NCBI GenBank assembly: GCA_903860995.1
Contig: CAIOSS010000965.1
Location: 1 to 8,563 of the forward strand
Origin: an uncultured delta proteobacterium
Lineage (GTDB): Bacteria > Myxococcota_A > Polyangia > Polyangiales > Ga0077539
Length of the DNA: 8,563 bases
Direction: 5' to 3'
Shown: positions 5,805 to 8,563 of the stretch, piece by piece
How positions within the stretch are numbered: position 1 is the stretch's first letter
How the letters are laid out: the number at the start of each line of letters is the position of its first letter
Program-made: the position numbers and the translations under genes
The notes under the pieces: model-generated
Told to the model about the DNA's origin: nothing
Database searches by the model: none
What the model saw: the letters and a program-made list of their open reading frames with translations, nothing else

Positions 5805-6003
5805 CCCTTCTCGTTGACAGAGGGCGATGACGCGCCGGGTCAGTCGTCGGCGTAGAGCCGCCCGCCCGTCGAGGGCGCGGTGTCAGGCACGGCGCGGCAC
5901 GGCGTGGAACGCGGGCGCCCTACCGCGGCGGTAGAAAGTCGCGCGGGAATGTCGCGAGCGCTCGGAGATTCTCGCGCGCCGCTTCGGCTTTCGTTGGCTC
6001 AAC

Positions 6004-6102
6004 TCCGGCTTCGCTCCGGCTTCGCTCCGGCTTCGCTCCAGCTTCGCTCCAGCTTCGCTCCAGCTTCGCTCCGGTCCCCCCTCCGGCTTCGCTCCGGCTC
6101 GC
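6004..6102. repeat. 11-bp tandem repeat array (TCCGGCTTCGC / TCCAGCTTCGC)
   Basis: Six contiguous 11-bp units fill 6004-6069: three TCCGGCTTCGC followed by three TCCAGCTTCGC. After a 12-base interruption one further perfect unit (6082-6092) and a truncated one (6093-6102) follow. The ordered split into G-type and A-type units suggests stepwise tandem amplification. Since 11 is not a multiple of 3, the array translates into a 33-bp periodic peptide in any frame, which explains long open frames on both strands. It lies about 110 bp upstream of the pentapeptide gene. Confidence 0.8.
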
Positions 6103-6154
6103 GCGTTGGAGCGAGTGACCGGCGCCCACCACGGATAGCGACGGCGCAAGAACA

Positions 6155-6168
6155 GCGTGACCTCACGC
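6155..6168. promoter_or_regulatory. Dyad GCGTGA-CC-TCACGC, candidate operator
   Basis: Two perfect 6-bp arms are separated by CC, 46 bases before the ATG of the pentapeptide gene. The size and position suit a dimeric repressor or activator site. No clear -35/-10 pair is visible around it, so its function is inferred only from symmetry and place. Confidence 0.35.
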
Positions 6169-6187
6169 GTAGGACGGACACAACGGA

Positions 6188-6210
6188 CGGACGCGTTCGG
6201 GTAGCGTCCG
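6188..6210 (+). promoter_or_regulatory. 7-bp hairpin immediately before the pentapeptide start
   Basis: CGGACGC (6188-6194) and GCGTCCG (6204-6210) can pair around a 9-base loop. The stem ends 4 bases before the ATG at 6215 and covers the place where a Shine-Dalgarno would be, none of which is visible. It could limit ribosome access or bind a protein as a DNA dyad. GC-rich DNA gives such stems fairly often, so this is tentative. Confidence 0.35.
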
Positions 6211-6214
6211 CAGC

Positions 6215-7828
6215 ATGAACCGCGTCGTGCTGCTCCTGGCCGCTGTGCTGATGGCGTCCCTTGCCAAATCGACCACTGCTTCCGCGCAGGATTGGGCCGT
6301 TGCCCAGGAAGGTGTCGATCGTGCTTCTGAGTCAGGCAATATCCAAGCACTTCAGCGGGCAATACAAAACAGAGAACAGGTCGATGCCGTCAGAGATCGA
6401 GAGGCTGCCCGAGAGGTTGCCCGAGAGGCTGCTCGCGTGGAGGCTGCTCGCGTGGAGGCTGCTCGCGTGGAGGCTGCTCTCGGCCGTATCGCCGCTGCCT
6501 TAGCTGGTGATCACAACCTCACCGAGGCGGACCTCCACGGACTGGACCTCCACGGGCTGGACCTCCACGGCGCGAACCTCAGCGGTGCGAACCTCACCGG
6601 CGCGAACCTCACCGGCGCGACCCTCACCGGCGCGACCGTCACCAACGCGCGTTTCTACAACGCGAACCTCAGCGGCATGAACCTCAGCGGCATGAACCTC
6701 AGCGGCGCGACCCTCACCGGCGCGACCCTCACCGGCGCGAATCTCACCCGCGCGAACCTCACCGGCGCGGACCTCCGCCGCGCGAACCTCACCGGCGCGG
6801 ACCTCCGCCGCGCGAACCTCCGCGAGATCCGATGCGACGCCAACACCCTCTGGCCCTTAGGAGTCATGCCGCCGACCTGTGTCCGCGTGGAGGCTGCCCG
6901 CGTGGAGGCTGTCCGTGGCCGTATCGCCGCTGCCTTACGTAACCCCGGGTCCCTCTACCACGCGGACCTCTCCTTCGCGCCCCTCAGCGGCGCGAACCTC
7001 AGCGGCCTGGACTCCGGCGTCGGCGCGGACCTCCACGGCGCGGACCTTAGCAACGCGAACCTCACCGGCGCGGACCTCCACGGCGCGAACCTCAGCGGCG
7101 CGGACCTCAGCGGCGCGAACCTCACCCGCGCGGACCTCTTCGGCGCGAACCTCACCGGCGCGAACCTCACCGGCGCGACCGTCACCAACGCGCGTTTCTA
7201 CGGCGCGAACCTCAGCGGCATGAACCTCAGCGGCATGAACCTCAGCGGCATGAACCTCGAACGCGCGAACCTCGAAGGCGCGAACCTCCGTGGAGCGAAC
7301 CTCACCGAAACGAACGTCCTCGGCGTGAGCTTCACCGGCGTCCAGTGCGACGCAACCACCGTCTGGCCCCGTTATCCCAGACCTCCGACAGGCGATGAAA
7401 GGTGGGAGCCATACACGCCGCCGACCTGCGCCCTCACCGCGGCCCCGAGCCCAGCCGCGGCTCCGAGCCCAGCCCGCGTGGAGGCTGCCCGTACGGAGGC
7501 TGCCCGCGGCCTTGTCACTGCTGCCTTAGCAGGTGATCGCGACCTCCGCGGAGCGGACCTCCGCGACGCGGACCTCCGCGACGCGGACCTCCACGGGCTG
7601 GACCTCAGCAGCGCGAACCTCATCGGCGCGAACCTCACCCGCGCGAACCTCTCCGGCGCGATCCTCCACGGAGCGCGCCTCACCCGCGTGAACCTCAACG
7701 GCGCGAACCTCAACGGCGCGAACCTCAGCGACGCGAACCTCAGCGGCTCGGAAATCGGCGGCGGCGTCCGCTGCGACGCCACCACCCGCTGGCCCGCTGG
7801 CTTCACGCCGCGGACCTGCGCCCCGTAG
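6215..7828 (+). CDS. Secreted three-module pentapeptide-repeat protein with Cys caps
   Basis: A 537-residue exported protein. Residues 1-24 form a Sec signal peptide (MNR, hydrophobic core VVLLLAAVLMASLA, cleavage expected after ASA-24). Three modules follow, each a charged helical stretch with EAARVEAAR-type repeats (about 63-97, 224-241, 421-438), then pentapeptide repeats of A(N/D)LxG type (about 101-205, 247-376, 442-512), then a cap CDA-[NT]-T-x-WP...PxTC. The only six cysteines are the cap pairs 207/222, 378/405 and 520/535, so disulfides in the periplasm or outside are likely. Pentapeptide repeats fold as a right-handed quadrilateral beta-helix; a binding or structural role is inferred. 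Cytosolic Qnr/MfpA-like gyrase protection is unlikely given the signal peptide. Segment 141-163 is nearly repeated at 322-344. The first 60 codons are less GC-rich than the repeats. No Shine-Dalgarno is seen. Confidence 0.9.
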   Translation: MNRVVLLLAAVLMASLAKSTTASAQDWAVAQEGVDRASESGNIQALQRAIQNREQVDAVRDREAAREVAREAARVEAARVEAARVEAALGRIAAALAGDHNLTEADLHGLDLHGLDLHGANLSGANLTGANLTGATLTGATVTNARFYNANLSGMNLSGMNLSGATLTGATLTGANLTRANLTGADLRRANLTGADLRRANLREIRCDANTLWPLGVMPPTCVRVEAARVEAVRGRIAAALRNPGSLYHADLSFAPLSGANLSGLDSGVGADLHGADLSNANLTGADLHGANLSGADLSGANLTRADLFGANLTGANLTGATVTNARFYGANLSGMNLSGMNLSGMNLERANLEGANLRGANLTETNVLGVSFTGVQCDATTVWPRYPRPPTGDERWEPYTPPTCALTAAPSPAAAPSPARVEAARTEAARGLVTAALAGDRDLRGADLRDADLRDADLHGLDLSSANLIGANLTRANLSGAILHGARLTRVNLNGANLNGANLSDANLSGSEIGGGVRCDATTRWPAGFTPRTCAP

Positions 7829-7997
7829 CGGGTGCCCGCAACGCGCCCACGGCTTTCGTTGGCTTCGGGGCGCCCCCTACCCCCACACCAGCGCCGACGC
7901 TCCCAACGCGCGCGGGGAGGTGCCGCACGGGCGCGGCAACGGAGCGGCAACGGGCGATAACGGAGCGGCAACGGGCATGTAAGCGCGCGGTCGCCTG
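7829..7997. other. Convergent intergenic region
   Basis: This 169-bp gap separates the plus-strand pentapeptide gene from the 3' end of the minus-strand regulator. A short GCGG-GTGC-CCGC hairpin starts at the stop codon (7828-7839), but no T-run follows. The copy of a 15-bp sequence at 7850-7864 also occurs at 5985-5999. A 21-bp direct repeat follows at 7938-7976. No gene is seen, and no convincing bidirectional terminator. Confidence 0.5.
7938..7976. repeat. Two direct repeats of 18 bp at 21-bp period
   Basis: AACGGAGCGGCAACGGGC occurs at 7938-7955 and again at 7959-7976, so the period is 21 bp, two helical turns. A weaker GCGGCAACGG lies just before the first copy (7933-7942). The copies stand 22 bases past the end of the RHH-HTH gene. 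They could be binding sites for that protein or a simple tandem duplication. Confidence 0.55.
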
Positions 7998-8563
7998 TCA
8001 GGGTAGGGCGCCAGCCAACCCGTCGAGGTATGCGGCGATAGTGCGGAGCGTCGCCGGTGAGCCGCCCTTCTCTCCGGACAGCCAGCGGGACACCGTGGAC
8101 TGACCGAGCCCCGTCGCATCGGCGCACCCTCGCTGAGTCGCCCCGCTCGCACGCCACCGAGCGCGTAGTGCCTCGGACTCGGCCGGGTCGCCGGCAACCC
8201 CGGCGTCGGGCGGACGCCTGGCTGGCTTCGAGACACGCGCCGTGACGTCGTTGCCGACCTTCGTCGCGACGCTGAGACCGCCGGCCGTGGTGTGCAGCGC
8301 GAAGAACTCGGCTTGCTTCGGAGCGGGTGTCTCGGCGACGGGTGACGCGGGCGGCGCCGCCCGCGACGGGGTGATGGTCGGCGAGCTGCTGGGCACCGAC
8401 GGCGGGGTCAGCACGTCGCGCGGCGCGGCTTCGGCTTCGAGGAGACCGCGCTCCAGGCACCAGACAGCCAGGCCGTGACGCGAGAGGCGCGCGGCGCCGG
8501 TGGGCACCGTCGAGAGCACCGCGGCGAGCCGCGCGCGCAGTTCTGGTGTCACCCGTAGCGTCA
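7998..8563 (-). CDS. RHH-like plus Cro/C1-type HTH regulator, 5' end outside window
   Basis: The frame stays open to the window edge, so the gene is partial. A GTG at 8552 is a possible but unlikely start, because the codons before it continue a sensible strand (TLRVTPELRARL). With 188 residues visible, the N-terminus looks like a ribbon-helix-helix domain (strand TLRVTPE, helix ELRARLAAVL, helix SRHGLAVWCLERGL). A PRDVLTP motif, a Pro/Ser/Ala-rich linker and FALHTTAGGLSVAT follow. Last comes a helix-turn-helix (ALRARWRASGATQRGCADA, then GLGQSTVSRWLSGE, about the last 60 residues) of the Cro/C1 type. The PRD and ALHT motifs match the RHH protein at 4243-4695 in the same order. A DNA-binding regulator or plasmid maintenance protein is the safest call; two DNA-binding folds in one chain is unusual. 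Confidence 0.75.
   Translation of the reverse strand, partial: TLRVTPELRARLAAVLSTVPTGAARLSRHGLAVWCLERGLLEAEAAPRDVLTPPSVPSSSPTITPSRAAPPASPVAETPAPKQAEFFALHTTAGGLSVATKVGNDVTARVSKPARRPPDAGVAGDPAESEALRARWRASGATQRGCADATGLGQSTVSRWLSGEKGGSPATLRTIAAYLDGLAGALP

Larger units (their letters stand above)
5805..6214. other. 410-bp non-coding region with repeats and dyads
   Basis: I find no credible gene in this stretch; open frames on both strands are low-complexity translations of repeats. It holds a short hairpin CGCCC-gtcga-GGGCG (5863-5877), repeats of CGGCACGGCG around 5888-5905, a 6-bp hairpin CTACCG-cgg-CGGTAG (5920-5934), the 11-bp repeat array (6004-6102) and two dyads before the pentapeptide gene. 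None of the hairpins is followed by a T-run, so no terminator can be called for the 76-residue gene. Confidence 0.6.

Noticed and set aside
5880..6362. Open frames on both strands across the 11-bp array
   Set aside because: Their length comes from the repeat array and neighbouring GC-rich DNA (SEAGAKLERS-type and FAPASL-type peptides). The minus-strand one also overlaps the pentapeptide start. No ribosome site or domain is seen.
6215..7828. Qnr/MfpA-type quinolone-resistance protein
   Set aside because: It has a Sec signal peptide, three modules and disulfide-type caps, unlike the single cytosolic domain of about 200 residues in Qnr-type proteins.
7828..7839. Rho-independent terminator after the pentapeptide gene
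   Set aside because: The GCGG/CCGC stem is only 4 bp and is not followed by a T-run; the hairpins at 5863-5877 and 5920-5934 were rejected as terminators for the same reason.
6655..8460. Minus-strand frames with RFAP/LRSAP repeats (6655-6867, 6955-7188, 7372-8460)
   Set aside because: They are mirror images of the pentapeptide codons and share no motif with known proteins; the plus strand carries a signal peptide and ordered caps.

Overview
This is a GC-rich window (roughly 70% G+C by eye) with strong G/C preference at third codon positions. It most resembles a plasmid, or a plasmid-like element, of a high-GC bacterium. The secreted pentapeptide protein and its Trp-Pro caps would suit a myxobacterium-like Gram-negative host, but taxonomy cannot be settled from this sequence. 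No rRNA, tRNA, CRISPR array or insertion-sequence transposase was seen.

Left two-thirds (about 1-5520): a compact leftward replication operon. From a single recognisable promoter (5486-5513, minus strand) the order is: serine recombinase (4780-5478), a small acidic ORF joined by an ATGA overlap (4601-4783), a ribbon-helix-helix (RHH) protein (4243-4695), a CHC2 zinc-finger/TOPRIM DnaG-type primase (3052-4239), a DnaB/RepA-like hexameric helicase (1775-3055, ATGA overlap) and a 493-residue putative replication initiator with an AT-hook-like tail (297-1778, ATGA overlap). Three residues after the initiator stop lie three perfect tandem 22-bp repeats (229-294). They are followed by an AT-richer stretch with a DnaA-box-like site and then a GC-rich stretch with an 8-bp inverted repeat. 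Primase + helicase + putative initiator + iterons recalls the RSF1010 (IncQ) RepB'/RepA/RepC + oriV logic, but built with a DnaG-type primase.

Middle (5485-6214): an 89-bp AT-richer divergent intergenic region with promoter candidates on both strands, a 76-residue protein of unknown function (5574-5804, plus strand), and about 410 bp of non-coding DNA. That non-coding stretch holds an 11-bp tandem repeat array and two dyads just upstream of the next gene.

Right third (6215-8563): a secreted 537-residue protein built of three modules, each being a charged helical segment, a run of pentapeptide repeats and a two-cysteine CDA-T-WP cap. Convergent to it is a minus-strand gene whose 5' end lies outside the window. 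It encodes an RHH-like N-terminus, a linker and a Cro/C1-type helix-turn-helix. This protein shares two linker motifs with the RHH protein of the replication operon, so the element carries two related regulators of different architecture.
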